Shown piece by piece: positions 10,514 to 22,365 of a stretch of 64,000 nucleotides of DNA. The notes under the pieces were generated by a model. That model saw only the letters and a list, made by a program, of their open reading frames with translations, was not told the DNA's origin and searched no databases. Origin of the DNA: Monodelphis domestica. Taxonomy: Eukaryota; Chordata; Mammalia; Didelphimorphia; Didelphidae. The translations under genes were made by a program, and so were the position numbers. Every line of letters begins with the position of its first letter. Within the stretch, counting starts at the first letter, position 1. The DNA lies in assembly GCF_027887165.1 (NCBI RefSeq), contig NC_077228.1:380878492-380942491 (forward strand), written 5' to 3'.

Positions 10514-11565
10514 CTGTCCACTTTAAAACAAGATATCCCAATAGCTCCAGCCCTTACCATTCCAAATTATAACAAAGATTTTTTTATCTATATGTCCATG
10601 AGGCTAAGGGTATAGCTTCTGGAGTGCTAGCCCAATATCTAGGATTGAGTTTAAGACCCATTGCATATTACAGTGCAATTTTGGATCTGGAGGCAAAAGG
10701 CTTGGTGCATTACACCAAGCAGTGTTGCTGCTGCTGCCCTCATGGTTAAAAAAGCTAATGAATTAGTGCTGGGATGCAAGCTCCATGTTTACTCTGCACA
10801 CCATTTAGAAAAATGGCTAAAATCACAGAGTAGGCATGCATTTACATTTGCAAGGCTATCTCAGTATGAAATCATTTTGCTGGCAATTGACAACCTATTT
10901 TTACATAATTGTACACCATTGTATCCAGCCACAATAATCCCCAACCTACCATTGGGAGAAAAGCCCATACATGATTACACACAGACTGTATAAACAATAC
11001 ATAGAACCAGAGAAGATCTGAAGGACACACCACTCAATGATCTGGACTTTCAGATATATTTGGATGGTTCTTCATATGTTTTCAAAGGCAAAAGAATCAT
11101 GGGGGCTACAGTTGTGATGGGGGACAGGACCCTCTGGTATGCATTGTTACCACATCATGTCAGTGCTCAAGGAGTCGAGCTCATAGCCCTCATAGAAGCT
11201 CCGGTGCAGTCCAAAGACAAAAGGGTGAATATATATATATGGATTCAGCTTATGCCTTTGGAATTTTATTTGCCACAGGACAGACTTGGAAGAATAGGGG
11301 ATTTGTCACAACATCTGGAAAAAGGATAGCATATGAGAACCTCATAAACCAACTCTTACAAGCAGTGAACTTGCCAATGGAAGTGGCAGTGATCCATTGC
11401 AAGGCTCACTTCTCTGGCAAGGATGAGGTATCCCTAGGAAATCACATGGCAGATATAACAGCAAGATTCACTACAATATTTGGTCCTATCTGTGTTCTGA
11501 ATTTCTCTCTGGTAGATAAGCATGATCTCAAACAAGCATACTGCCAAGAGGAGATTCAATCATAG
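10514..11565 (+). pseudogene. ERV RT connection and RNase H
   Basis: RNase H removes the RNA strand during reverse transcription. The connection domain resumes right after the L1 (PIAPALTIPNY, about 10538-10575). RNase H shows all four acidic positions: D in YLDGSS (frame at 11060), E in GVELIAL, D in MDSAYAF (11239-11260) and D in NHMADITAR (near 11450). The frame changes between the second and third motifs inside the alternating AT run at 11228-11240 ('aatatatatatatgg'), which suggests replication slippage caused the frameshift. Otherwise this domain is the best preserved part of the copy. A stop at 10994 separates the connection from RNase H. Confidence 0.85.
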
Positions 11566-11702
11566 CAAGAACATCTAGGGGCCAGACTAGTCAAAGGAAT
11601 CTGGTTATCACAAGAAGGAAAGCCCATCTTGCCCAAAAGACTGTACCAGCATCTATGCAATGTGATTCACTCCGGAGGTCATTACAGAGTGCAATCCATG
11701 CT
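11566..11702 (+). pseudogene. ERV integrase N-terminal fragment
   Basis: After the RNase H stop the text encodes ILPKRLYQHLCNVIHSGGHY, which has the His-His half of the integrase HHCC zinc-binding domain. The Cys-Cys half and the catalytic core are missing because old L1 3' text begins at about 11703. This is the 3' limit of the retroviral fragment. Confidence 0.65.
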
Positions 11703-11815
11703 GAGAATAGTAGCTAGGTCATTCACACTTGTTCATCAAGCAATATTGCTGTTACTGTGTATAATGTTCTTCTAGTTCTTTTCACTTCACTTTGTATCAG
11801 TTCATAAGTTCTTTC
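11703..11815 (-). mobile_element. Old L1 3'UTR fragment, antisense
   Basis: The stretch 'gcaatattgctgttactgtg' and the following 'cacttcactttgtatcagtt' match the older marsupial L1 3' text seen at 28330-28430. The fragment abuts the broken retroviral integrase. Confidence 0.65.
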
Positions 11816-12110
11816 ATTTAATTCTCCCAAGAACATCATGAGATATATAGGGAATGATGAAGACACAGAGTGGTTAAGAAACTTAGTTACTATAATGTAA
11901 AATGTTAAGTCCATCAAAAACTGAGACCTGTGTTTATGAGGTTTGTGGTCCTCATGTAAAAGTTTGAATTTAAAATGAAAATTCTCTACAATTTAGACAC
12001 ATTCCTGAGTTTTGAATTGTAAATGGATCTGGGAAAATCAAGGTTCATTAGAGGTTTCTTTATTTATTTGATCCCTGTGAAATTAATAATAATAATAACT
12101 AACATTTTTA
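11816..12110. other. Intergenic, worn repeats only
   Basis: No gene. The end (12085-12110) and 12351-12420 together look like one antisense MIR/L2-type fragment split by the SINE between them. Confidence 0.4.
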
Positions 12111-12350
12111 TGTTGTTGTGTCATTTCAGTTATGTCTGACTCTTTGTGACTCCATTTTGGGTTTTTCTTGGCAAAGATACTGGAATGATTTGCATTTCCT
12201 TCTCCAGTTTATTTTAATAGATGAGGAACTGAGACAATCAGAGTTAAGCGGCACTGGCCTAGGGTAAGTGTCTAAGATTAGATTTAAAATCAGGAACTCA
12301 TTTTCCTGACTTCAGGCCTGGCACTCTATCCACTGCATCATTCAGCTGCC
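12111..12350 (-). repeat. CORE-SINE, type B (Mon1-like), antisense
   Basis: Minus-strand SINE with the tail 'tcagttatgtctgactcttt', the phrase 'ggcaaagatactggaatgat' and the head 'gtggat...ggcagctg'. It is flanked by a 10-bp target-site duplication with one mismatch (aacattttta 12101-12110, aacatttata 12351-12360) and sits within an older MIR-like fragment. The family name is from memory. Confidence 0.85.
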
Positions 12351-14160
12351 AACATTTATATAGCACTTCCTCTGTGCCAGGCAATGTGCTGTGCTTTATT
12401 GAAACATCATTAAAGATGGGAATACAACCTTTGCCCACAGCTAGCTGCTAGTGATCTTGTTTTGCAAAAGGACCACAAACTGGGTTAGCAGAGGATATAT
12501 TCAGGGCTACACATACAAAATAATTCTAGGGATATCTGGCAATTATCCAGATAGTAGGACCAATGGTCATAGTCAAACTTAGAAATTCAGAGGAAATTGT
12601 AGGGTGCCTATTGCACTATCAGGGACATAACCATATGTCTATAAAATGGATTTAGACAGGGAGGCAATGCAGTTCAGTGGACAACCGGCCTGAGAATTAG
12701 GAACTGTATTCATGTCTCATCTTTGACTTATACTATGTGATCATCCACCAGTAACTTAATCTCCCAGGACTCTAAGGAACTCTATAAGACTAAATTGAAG
12801 AGCAGGTGCCAATCTGCACTGGTACAGGGAGTTTTCTCACTTTTAGTTCCCTATCCTTGATGATTCTCCCCAACCCCCACCAATGGATTAAACTTTTGCT
12901 CAAACCTACCTAGATATCATCTCTTTATATGGCAAAATTGTATTTCTCCCACTCTGCCTTTTGCTAAACTTAGAAAACTATTTTGGGGCAAATATACCTA
13001 TTGTATGTACTTAGAAAAGATGACTTCTTTCCCCTCCTTTCTCTTAAAGTTAATTAACGAGCATGCAAAAGTCTTTCTCCAATAATACTTGTGATATTAA
13101 TTGTCAGGCAAACAATTCTCCTTCTGAGTTCTAGCTACAGAGCTGCCAACAGTATTTATAAAGGCTAACATAATTAACGGTGGATTGTTTCATCCAGAGT
13201 CCTCATTCATTATTACCAGTCTAGGACAACTGTGGTCCCATTAGTAAGGAAACATTGGCAGAGATACCCACATTTCCTAATATTCTCATACCTTGGTCAT
13301 TTCAATATATTATATCACTAAGTGAAGAAAAAAAGATATAATTTTAAAGATTGGAAAGAAAAGAAGTACTATACTGAGGATTTCACTTTGAAACAACTTA
13401 GAAATCAAAACAAAGCAGCATAGTAGAAAATGTAGTGGAAATACAGATAGTGACAAAACACAGCCTGAATTATTGAGTAAGATGCCCTCTCTTCACTTTC
13501 CCCAGTGAATGATTGAGTTCTACACATTGAAAGAAGTGAATATAAATGGTTGACTGAGGTTTTGCTGAACCCCCTCAGGCAGGATGATCTTCTCAGGGTC
13601 AGAGAGCAAAAATGGCTGCTCACTGACTCAGGCCAGTAGTTAAAATCTGACTGTACTGTTCAAGGTAACAAAGGTTTATTAAAGATTGTATATGAGGATT
13701 GAGTTACAAATGTGGGCTAAGGAAATACCCTAACACTAATAAAACTACCTTTCCCTCCCCCAATCTGATCCTTCATAGGGTCTCTTCAGTCCCCAACTGA
13801 CCTCTCTGCCTCAATATCCCCTTCTATCTTCTCTAATCCTAGAATAAGCCTACAAAGGTAATAGCCTCTAGCATAAGAACAAAACATTGATGGAAACAGA
13901 CATTGGGTTTGGTCAAGTCCACATTGGACTAAGGCCTTCCCAAAGGTAAGCTAAGCAGTTCTGGCCAAACCTTCCTGAGATTCAGTGTCCTCAGAGTAGA
14001 AGGAAAGTCAAAGATTTAACTGGTCTTCAGAGTGTAGCTGGATTTTCCACCAGAACAAGTTGGAAGTTCACTGGAGGTCAGAGTTGGGATCTAAAGATGC
14101 TTTTAGCTCCTCAATCCTCACCCAACTCCTAGGTGTTATTTTCACAGAATTTTCACCCCT
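12351..14160. other. Intergenic; possible antisense LTR around 13.6-14.1 kb
   Basis: No coding signal. 12660-12790 is a worn sense MIR-like piece. At 13672-13682 'ggtttattaaag' reads on the minus strand as 'ctttaataaacc', a possible LTR polyadenylation signal, and 13560-14100 is less AT-rich than its surroundings. An antisense solo LTR is possible but I found no TG...CA ends. Confidence 0.3.
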
Positions 14161-14161
14161 T

Positions 14162-14178
14162 CCCCCCCCCCCCCCCCC
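14162..14178. repeat. Poly-C run
   Basis: An uninterrupted run of about 17 C. Confidence 0.95.
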
Positions 14179-14449
14179 AGATTCTAAGGATGTCTCTTGC
14201 TTTCCTGGCTCACAGCATTCCATTCCACTTTGCATGTCCACACTCTTACTTTATTTCTTTCCCAAAATCTTTCCTAACAACATGTACCCCTGATTTCATG
14301 AATGTAGGGAACTCTCAGTGTAGACACTCCTCCAATAATGTAAACAAATAACTCATATGCAAGTTAAACTCTTAGAGAGGAGCTAGAGGCAAAGAAAGTC
14401 TAATGACTTGCTCAGAGTCACAGAGCTATTTTGTCAGTGGCAGGACCTT

Positions 14450-14728
14450 AATAAAATAATGATAACTAACATTTACATACCATTTACTATGTGTTAGACA
14501 CTGGGCTAAGTGTTTCACAATTATTATTTCTTTTGAAACTCAAAATTGCCCTGCCAAGATGAATGCTGCTATTATCCCCATTTTAGAGCCAAGAAAAAAA
14601 TGAGGCAGAGGGTAAGTGACTTACCCAGGGTCACACAGTTAATAGGGGATTAAGGTCAGATTTGATCTCAAGTTTTCCTGACTCCAGGTCCAATACTATA
14701 GTCATTGTGGCACCTAGGTGCCCCAGGT
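14450..14728 (-). repeat. MIR-type SINE, antisense
   Basis: 'taacatttacataccattta' and 'ctatgtgttagacactggg', then 'cattttagagccaag' and 'agtgacttacccagggtcac', are the reverse complement of an old MIR/THER1 element. Confidence 0.75.
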
Positions 14729-16243
14729 AAACTCATCAGAGACCATCTCTTTAACTGCTATGTAAACTCTTACAAATAATAATAATAGCCCCTATTTCTG
14801 TTTCTTAAGGTTTGGTTCAGAAAGGCAGCAGGTCATAGGGAATAATTCTCTGGACTTGGGAGTTAGGAAGATCTGAGTTAAAATTGTATCTCTGACCTCT
14901 TACAATATAGATAAGTCACTTGGCCTCTCTGAGACAAATCTGCCTAAGATCATAAGTGAGAGGTGGGTTATAGTCTGGGAGACCTGAAACCAACTCAGAA
15001 GCCTAGTTTGTAATGGCACTGGATGCTAATATGGATAAAAATTAATGTTCATCATCATAAGAAACATTTAAAATTATGCATTGTTTCAGGGCGATACATT
15101 GTCTATAACTAAATTTCACACTTTGCCGTCAGAAGCTGGAACAATTAGTTAGCTTAGTTACTTATCATATGCTATATATCATATGCTATCCCATATATAT
15201 GGGAATTTAATGACAAATTATGTAGACAAAAATATACTAGTTTAATTTAAATGTTAACGCTTTTGATAGGGTAAGAATTTTCATGAGGAGAAAGAAAATA
15301 TTGACGTCTTACATTTCTAACAGTAGGAAGTATTACAGAATATTGGAAAGACCTAAGAGGAAGTACTGTGGTTTATTGAAGAGAACACTGTCTTTGCCTT
15401 AAAAAACCTGAGTTCAAATTCCAATTCTATATTTTTAAAGAGCTCATTTAACCTCCCATACATCAATTCCCTTATTTATAGAATGTGGATAATAATTAAC
15501 TCTCAGAGTTGTTTGAGGAAAACACTTTGTAAACTTAAAGTAGTCTGCTTTATTTTTTATCAGTGGGTCATGTACTTAGCAAATCTCAAATCAGTTTCAT
15601 CATCATTAACCAAAATCCTATATACCATCAAATTCTCCTGAGGGTGTTACTCATTTATATCCCTAGGAAACTTTGAAATATGCTGGGCCAATTTTTCAAC
15701 TTATATTTGATGAAATTCTTACATGAATTTTAGAGGCATTTGTTACAACTGACTGATTCTTCCTATCTCTTATTTTTGGGGACAATGACCCAGAACATAA
15801 ATAATAGCAGGCCTCTGGTAGAACATTGATTTCCAGGGAATATGGATGATGACACAGCCTTGGTTTGAACCAGAAATTAAATTCCTTAATCCTATAAAGA
15901 ACATGCCACTCATAACAAGAAAAAGAGTGAGTCACCTGCAGTTATAGTGTTAGCATCCTTTGACTCTGCTAGCCATACTACATACCCAATATAGATGTAG
16001 TGCTGGTATCTTGGATGACTCCAGAAAGTCAAGAGATTTAAGTATGAAGGAAAAAAATAACCCAAAATGAGTTGATGCTTATAATACCTGAGATCAGGTA
16101 AATTGGCTGGATCAGTTTCCCTAGGCTGCATTGATGGATAGAGGCTCTCTAGTGGAAGCCCCTTTGATGTTAAATAATCACAGCTACTGTTCCATGAGTG
16201 ATGCATAGCTTTTATGAAATCAGCACAAACCCATTGATGACTC
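14729..16243. other. Intergenic with two worn sense MIR copies
   Basis: 14815-14940 and 15345-15545 read as sense MIR remnants (phrases 'gacttgggagttaggaag' and 'aacctgagttcaaattcc ... ttatagaatgtggataata'). 15546-16243 shows nothing recognisable; two overlapping minus-strand open frames there have no family features. Confidence 0.5.
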
Positions 16244-16760
16244 TCTTCTTCTTCTTCTTCTTCTTCTTCTTCTTCTTCTTCTTCTTCTTCTTCTTCTTCT
16301 TCTTCTTCTTCTTCTTCTTCTTCTTCTTCTTCTTCTTCTTCTTCTTCTTCTTCTTCTTCTTCTTCTTCTTCTTCTTCTTCTTCTTCTTCTTCTTCTTCTT
16401 CTTCTTCTTCTTCTTCTTCTTCTTCTTCTTCTTCTTCTTCTTCTTCTTCTTCTTCTTCTTCTTCTTCTTCTTCTTCTTCTTCTTCTTCTTCTTCTTCTTC
16501 TTCTTCTTCTTCTTCTTCTTCTTCTTCTTCTTCTTCTTCTTCTTCTTTCTTCTTCTTCTTCTTCTTCTTCTTCTTCTTCTTCTTCTTCTTCTTCTTCTTC
16601 TTCTTCTTCTTCTTCTTCTTCTTCTACTTCTCCTCCTCCTCCTCCTCCTCCTCCTTCTCCTCCTCTTCCTCCTCCTCCTTCTCCTCCTCCTCCTCCTCTT
16701 CCTCCTGTTCTTCCTCTTGCTCTTCCTCCCTCTCCCTCTCTTTTTCCTCCTCCCCTTTCT
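16244..16760. repeat. (TTC)n microsatellite, about 380 bp, grading into CTC-rich tract
   Basis: Near-perfect TTC/CTT repeats run from 16244 to about 16624, roughly 127 units, with a single extra T near 16547. From 16625 to 16760 the tract is CTC/CTT-rich and degenerate. On the minus strand it is (GAA)n, directly continuous with the A-rich tail of the antisense SINE at 16761-16995, so the repeat probably grew out of that tail. Confidence 0.97.
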
Positions 16761-16995
16761 TTTCTAAACCCTTACCTTCCATCTTAGAATCAATACTGTG
16801 TCTTGGTTTCAAGGCAGAAGAGTGGTAAGGGCAGAAGAAGAAGGAGGAAGATGAAGAAGGAGTAGGGCTAGACAATGAGGATTAAGTGACTTGCTCAGGG
16901 TCACACAGCTAAGAAGTATCTGAGGCCAGATTTGAATCCAGGACTTCTAGTCTCTGTTCCTAACTCTCAATCCACTGAGCCACCTAGATGTCCCA
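16761..16995 (-). repeat. Type A CORE-SINE, antisense
   Basis: Minus-strand copy with tail 'aacccttaccttccatctta' and head 'caatccactgagccacctag'. A GAA-rich insertion (about 16835-16862) interrupts it after 'gtggtaagggcag'. Confidence 0.9.
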
Positions 16996-19051
16996 ACTCT
17001 ATTATTCTTAATAGTGCTACCTGTATCAATATCATCTCCTGAGAGCCTGACAAGATACACACTAGTTCCTTTTAAGCTTTTGTAGTGGAGGATAAATGGG
17101 CCTACACAAGACATTTCATGCCCAGAATTCCCCTGAAATTTTCTGGTTACTCCAAGAACATGGGCTCATTTATTTGGTATTTGGAAGAGTACAAACTTCC
17201 TAGCTGTTGTTAGCCATGTGGAAGCCCTTCATTAAAGGGACTTGGAATTTTAGAATTACTTGGACAATCTTGAGTGGTCCCTTGGTCGTCTACCTGCCCA
17301 AGGATGATGGTGGGGATGGAGTAGGGGTGGATTTGTATCTGTCACAATTAATGATAGCTTCTAAATCAGCCCTCTTCTCTGTAGCTGGTTGGGTACTTTC
17401 TTTTTTTAACTCTCTTGTTCTAGTGGGTAAGTGCATGGGTTCCTCCTCCATGAAACAGTGTGAACTTCTCATAAAGTATGGAGTCAATTAGGCAATCTTT
17501 CACCTGGTCCCTTAGCAGCCTTATAAATTTGACATCTCATGAATAAGTGCCTTTGTGAGTTCAAAAGTATGGAGTTTGGTGAGCATAATAATAACCACAT
17601 ACACCAGATTAGTGTGTGACCAGTTGTATCCAGAGAGGTTGGTGGCAGCAACAGCAAATGACAATGGTAACAGCTGAGCATGAAGTCCAAAGGGTGCTTG
17701 AGTTTGAGTTTGGAACAAAGGAATCCATGTGGATGGTAAAACACCTACTAAGCAGTTCTGCCAACTGCTTTATGTTCTGACAAAGTTTAAGCATTACCTT
17801 CTGATAGACTGTAACAATAGCTATAAGTTAGATGACTGAATTCTGTTCAAGTTATTTTGTTCAAGTTAATATTCACTGAGACTCTTTAAGGCTGAGAATT
17901 ACTCTTTTTGTGTAAGAATAAATGACTTACCCAATATAAAGTCAGTCAACAAGCATTTGTTATGTTCGCCATGTGTCAGGCACTGTACAAAGTACTAGGT
18001 AGACAAAGAAAGACAGAGAATAGTGCCTGTCCTTGAGGAACTCATTTCCCTCCCAATGGGGAGACAACATAAAATGAAAAATATTATACATAAAAGATGT
18101 GTTCCATGTAAATGGAAGATACTATCAGAGAGAAGACACCAGAAACAGAGGGGACTGGGAAAGATCTCCTGAAAAAAGTGAGTTAGAGTTGAGTGTCATT
18201 CAAAGAGACAGCGAGGTGGTGTGTGGATCAAATAGCTGGTATGATGCATTTCTCCTGCTACTGTGGTTTCAGTTAAACTGTTGGGTAAGCCATGTCCCCT
18301 GTGGTTGACTTCAAGCTTCTGGGCTCTGTTCCACATGGCAGCTCCTAGCTTCTACCCTTGCTGCCACAGTTGTACCAAAGTGGGGTGTGGTGATAGAGGT
18401 TTATGTCTCCCCTCCCTCCAGTACCTTCATGCTTGCATGGCTTCTTCTTCCTCTGCGATACCAGAAAAGAGGATGGTAATACTTCTACCTCCCTTTCTCC
18501 CTTACCCCTGTGATAGTTTGCTGAGGAGAGCTTGATGACAGCCTTCTTGCAAAATACCTAGTGTAGGTCCAAAGTATCTTCTAGTTTCTGTCTTCCAGCT
18601 GCTTGAGAAGGCTCTCATGGGGTTACTGCAAGCCAGAATGAAGTCTCTGGAAGAAGCACTGGGGCCATGATATTAAAATGAAGAAATGACTTTCTATTGG
18701 AATTAGGACAGGATTTCTCTGGTGTCTACTTGTGCTTGTCCCTGTGGAAAGACCTGAAAAACCCTGATGGATATTAATCTGGTTCAGTGAAGCATGTGGT
18801 GTGGAGAGGCACTGTTAAGAAAAGGAAGAAGGCAATCACGGACAGTGGAAGGGAACAGGCAGAGCTCTGCTGGGAGAGTTCCTGAGTGTTTTGGCTCATG
18901 TGAAGGCTCATTGTAGATTGTGGAGGAGCAATTCAGCCATTCCCAGTATTAGTCAGATTTTTATAATTCTATATGTACCAGAGAGAGACAGAGAAAGACA
19001 GAAAGCAGAGAAAGAGAGAAAAACAGAGATAAAGAAGAGATGAGAGAAAGA
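16996..19051. other. Intergenic, no gene seen
   Basis: 17940-18060 holds an old L2/MIR-related fragment ('caacaagcatttgttatg', 'gtgtcaggcactgtacaaag'). The rest is unclassified. Short open frames on both strands are shadows without family features. Confidence 0.45.

Positions 19052-19107
<56 letters not shown>
19052..19107. repeat. (GAT)n microsatellite
   Basis: About 18 perfect GAT units, preceded by an impure GA-rich tract (18980-19051). Confidence 0.97.
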
Positions 19108-19599
19108 CAATGGCTATGGTTTTTGTCTTTGATTCTGGAATGTCTATTTTTTTTTTTGCCAGAAAAGAGATGAATGTGTGTTCTTAGGATACTTTGGGTG
19201 GCCCTCAAACCTGTTACTCCTAAAAGAAGAATCTGCCTTCAAAAGGTACATATAAGAGACATGTTGGGCTCAAGGTTCAGAATGAGGCATACATTTCTGG
19301 AAATAGCCAAGGTGGATATTTGTTTTACTTGACTATATGCATTTGTTATGTGGGCTTTAGTTTTTCATTTTTTATTTTTCAGGTGGGAGAGAAAAACAAT
19401 AAGTGCTCATTCAACCAAAAAATTACAAACAAATAAACAAAGGGAAGTAGCATATACATTAGAAGACATGTACGAGACTTTTTCCTTTTAGGTCAGGATA
19501 AAGAGGGTCTAAGAGTTTAATAAAACTATAAATAACCTGTAATGATGTAGATGAACAGTTCATGACACATTGATCAACACTCATTTGTTAAGTGGATAT
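19108..19599. other. Intergenic, nothing recognised
   Basis: AT-rich non-coding DNA without repeat or coding signature that I can name. Confidence 0.4.
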
Positions 19600-19850
19600 T
19601 ATTAAGGCAGATATGTAGTGTGGTGAATGGAGTAAAAAGTGTAAAGTCCTGAATTCAAATCCAGCCTTAAATACTTACTAGCTGTGTTACCCTGGATAAG
19701 TAACTAACCTCTTATTGCCTCAGTTTACACATCTGAAAATGAGAATTATAACACCTAGTTCCCAGAGTTGTTGTCAATATTTATAAAATACTTTATAAAT
19801 ATTAAAGTGCTATATAAAAGTTAGCTATTACTATTATTATTTGTAGTAAT
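19600..19850 (+). repeat. MIR-type SINE, sense
   Basis: Long, recognisable MIR: 'gaattcaaatccagcctta', 'agctgtgttaccctggata', 'cctcagtttacacatctgaa' and the 3' end 'ataaaagttagctattacta'. Confidence 0.85.
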
Positions 19851-21106
19851 AATATTATCTGTCTACTTATGTGACAAGCATGGTGTTGGGCCCTGTGATT
19901 GCAAAGACATAAATAAAAACATCTATCTTGATCATGCATTATGGATAGATAGAGATCTAGAATCAAAGTTGAATAGGAAAAAGAGAATAAGTTAGATTGA
20001 ATTTAGGAAATTGGATACATGCTTTCAAGTTGTTCTCTGACACAGAATCTTTTTTAACACCACCTTTTTCCATTGCGTCTATATAATTATAAATCCTGAG
20101 GCATCACAATCCCTCCCTGAGGAATAGTAATTCAAAGGGTACCAGAAAAGCAAAACTCAGAAGACAAGTAGGCTGCAACATATTGTTAATGATAACATGC
20201 CATCCTCCTATGTAACATAAAGGATATCATATGGGAAATATCTGGTGAGAAAAGGGGTGAGTCAGTAACGTAGTGAAAGATCACAGCTGGACCATCTGAC
20301 TGATCCACTGATCCCCCAAAAGGCTGAGACATACAGGAAAACCTCTGGAATGTTAATGGAAACTCTCTGGGAAGAAATGGACAAGAATCATATAGGATGA
20401 GGAGTGATTGGACTACAGCCTACCTTTGATGGCTGGAGTACCCACATCAGTAAGATCAGATGCATCTGATTGTACTTCGTGTTTTGATTGGGACTTTGCC
20501 ACTGCACAGCAGATCAGGTTCACCTTGGAGCTTCTTTCAATAAAATTAAGCCATGGTTCATGCTCCTTGCCAAAGTTTCCCATGCAAAGTCAGAACTTAG
20601 CTCATTTTCTTATCCAGAGTTTTCTCTGAAAATACTCTCCTCCACTACTCTTGAATCCCTTAGCCCCTTGCCCTGCTTCCAGTAATGCCTTTGTAACCAC
20701 CATTATTGTTACCTCTATCATCTGCCTTCTCCATTCCTACTCTGTTAGAGTATATCTACTAAATGCTGCCAGAGCAAGTCACATCTGCTAGAGCAGATCC
20801 ATTATAGTTTTATGCTATTTAATTTTAAATTGGCCACCACCATTGTTCAGTGATGAGATTCTTTGATTCTTTCCTCAATGGCTATCCTAAAACTTAAACT
20901 TCAGTCTTCCAGTCATCTGCACTATCTATCTCCTCCTCAGGGATTCTATTGACACTAGGATAAAGCATTTTAAGCCCTTTTACAAACATCCCATCTTTGC
21001 AGACTCATTTTATATAATTTGTCATCATTGTCATCATCTCTGTCATCTTTGTCATCTTCTTCCTCCTCTTCCTTCTCCATCTCCTCCTCCTTCTTCCTCC
21101 CCCCCT
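19851..21106. other. Intergenic, no gene seen
   Basis: No coding signal that I recognise. 21010-21106 is a pyrimidine-rich impure TCC/TCA tract leading into the antisense SINE, comparable to the TTC tract at 16.2 kb. Confidence 0.4.
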
Positions 21107-21293
21107 CTTACCTTCAGTTGTAGAATCAATACTGAATATTGGTTCCAAGGCAGAAGAGCAGTGACAGCTAGGCAGTTGGAGTTAAGTTACGTAGCCAGGG
21201 TCACCCAGTTAGGATGTGTCTGAGGTCAGATTTGAACCCAAGATCTCCCATCCACAAGCCTGGCTTTCTAGCCACTGAGCTGCCTTCCTTCCC
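21107..21293 (-). repeat. Type A CORE-SINE, antisense
   Basis: Minus-strand copy; tail 'cttaccttcagttgtagaat', CORE 'gccagggtcacccagttagg', head 'tctagccactgagctgcctt'. Divergent. Confidence 0.85.
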
Positions 21294-21389
21294 CAGCGTA
21301 CCTATTACTGGCCAACTATGACACTATATCTTCCATTTCTGCATCTTTGCTTAGGCACTCCTGATACTCTAGTTATTAGTATTCTATTA

Positions 21390-21860
21390 TGGGGTGCTCA
21401 GAGAGGGGTAGTATCTCTGGTATGGAGGGCTTGTCGTGCCCACTTAGGGCAGCTCTCCAGCCTCTGACCCTCACCTGACACCCAGCTCTCACTTGTGGCT
21501 CCCAGTAGCTGCTAGCATGTGCAGCGGCCACACCCCGGGCAACGGCTTCGACAGGCTGGCTAAACCTTGTGAGGGTAGCCATCGGGTCATCGACCCCTGG
21601 TGAACCAGGGCTTTGCTCACCCAGCATGTGAAGACTGCTTCGGTGGAACAGGCAGAAGAAACCAATAAGAAGGTTCAACGGCTGAGAGGGCGACGCAGCA
21701 AAGCACTGTGGAGTGCTTAGCACGTGTTGGAGCACAAAAGACAACAGGGCCATCCAATGCAGCTGAGGAAGTCTCCAGGTGTAACGATTTTTCATGCCAC
21801 TGGACCCAGGCTTCCAACGCCGAAAGAGTGGTACTGTCTCTGTGCATCGACTTTTCCACT
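21390..21860 (-). repeat. CpG-containing unclassified element
   Basis: This block has many more CpG dinucleotides than its AT-rich surroundings (for example 'gcaacggcttcgacagg' and 'agggcgacgcagc'). Minus-strand open frames cover most of it (21795-21376 and 21859-21617) but show no domain that I recognise. The base composition suggests a younger insertion: an RTE-type LINE/SINE fragment, an LTR or a processed pseudogene are all possible. Strand is a guess. Confidence 0.35.
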
Positions 21861-22179
21861 TAAATCTCCTTCATGCACAAGTGTCTTTGTGCACGCTCAT
21901 CTATACACCATAGATGAAAATGCACAAAGACAATTGTCATCCTCGGTTACCAAGAGACTATTACTATTATCCCCAAAATTTCTTAGTATATTTACTTAAC
22001 CCTGCATATTGCATCCCTTATCTAATAGAATGTCATCTTCAAAGGTAGGGAGTATTTTATTTTTTACTATCTCTAGCACTCTACACAGAGATCTGCACAT
22101 ATTAGGAATAGATAATTGCTCAGTCGAATTGGAATCAGTATTAGAATGTGACATGCTTCACTCAAAAGGAAGCATCAAG

Positions 22180-22365
22180 GAGGCAGCTAGATGAGACAAT
22201 GGACAGAGAGCCAGGATCAGAGGTGGGAGGTCCTGGGTTCAAATTGGACACTTCCTAGTTATTTGACCATGGGCAAGTCTCTTGACTGCCATTGCTCTCT
22301 TTGGCCTTAGAACAATTACATAGTATTGATTCTAAGATCAAGGGTCAAGGCTAAAAAAAGAGGAG
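22180..22365 (+). repeat. Type A CORE-SINE with 8-bp TSD
   Basis: Sense copy flanked by GCATCAAG at 22172-22179 and 22366-22373. Head 'aggcagctagatgagacaat', B box 'gggttcaaattgg'. Confidence 0.88.

Larger units (their letters stand above)
3320..11702 (+). mobile_element. Class I endogenous retrovirus, internal region, interrupted by an L1
   Basis: Order on the + strand is hydrophobic ORF, gag, protease, reverse transcriptase, RNase H, start of integrase. This is the retroviral order, and the gag and pol motifs are of gammaretrovirus-like (class I) type. The antisense L1 at 7387-10513 splits the RT-RNase H connection. The copy is dead: frameshifts and stops break protease and pol, and integrase stops after its zinc-binding start, where old L1 text begins at 11703. 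No env reading frame and no clear LTR pair was found. The right end looks like deletion or replacement, not a normal provirus end. Confidence 0.85.

Noticed and set aside
16198..16767. A 189-codon open frame of almost only Phe and Leu
   Set aside because: It is the translation of the (TTC)n and CTC-rich simple repeat; no start context, no domain, and the reverse frame is equally open.
18969..19208. Minus-strand frame with a poly-His stretch
   Set aside because: It is the (GAT)n microsatellite read as CAT codons; not a metal-binding protein.
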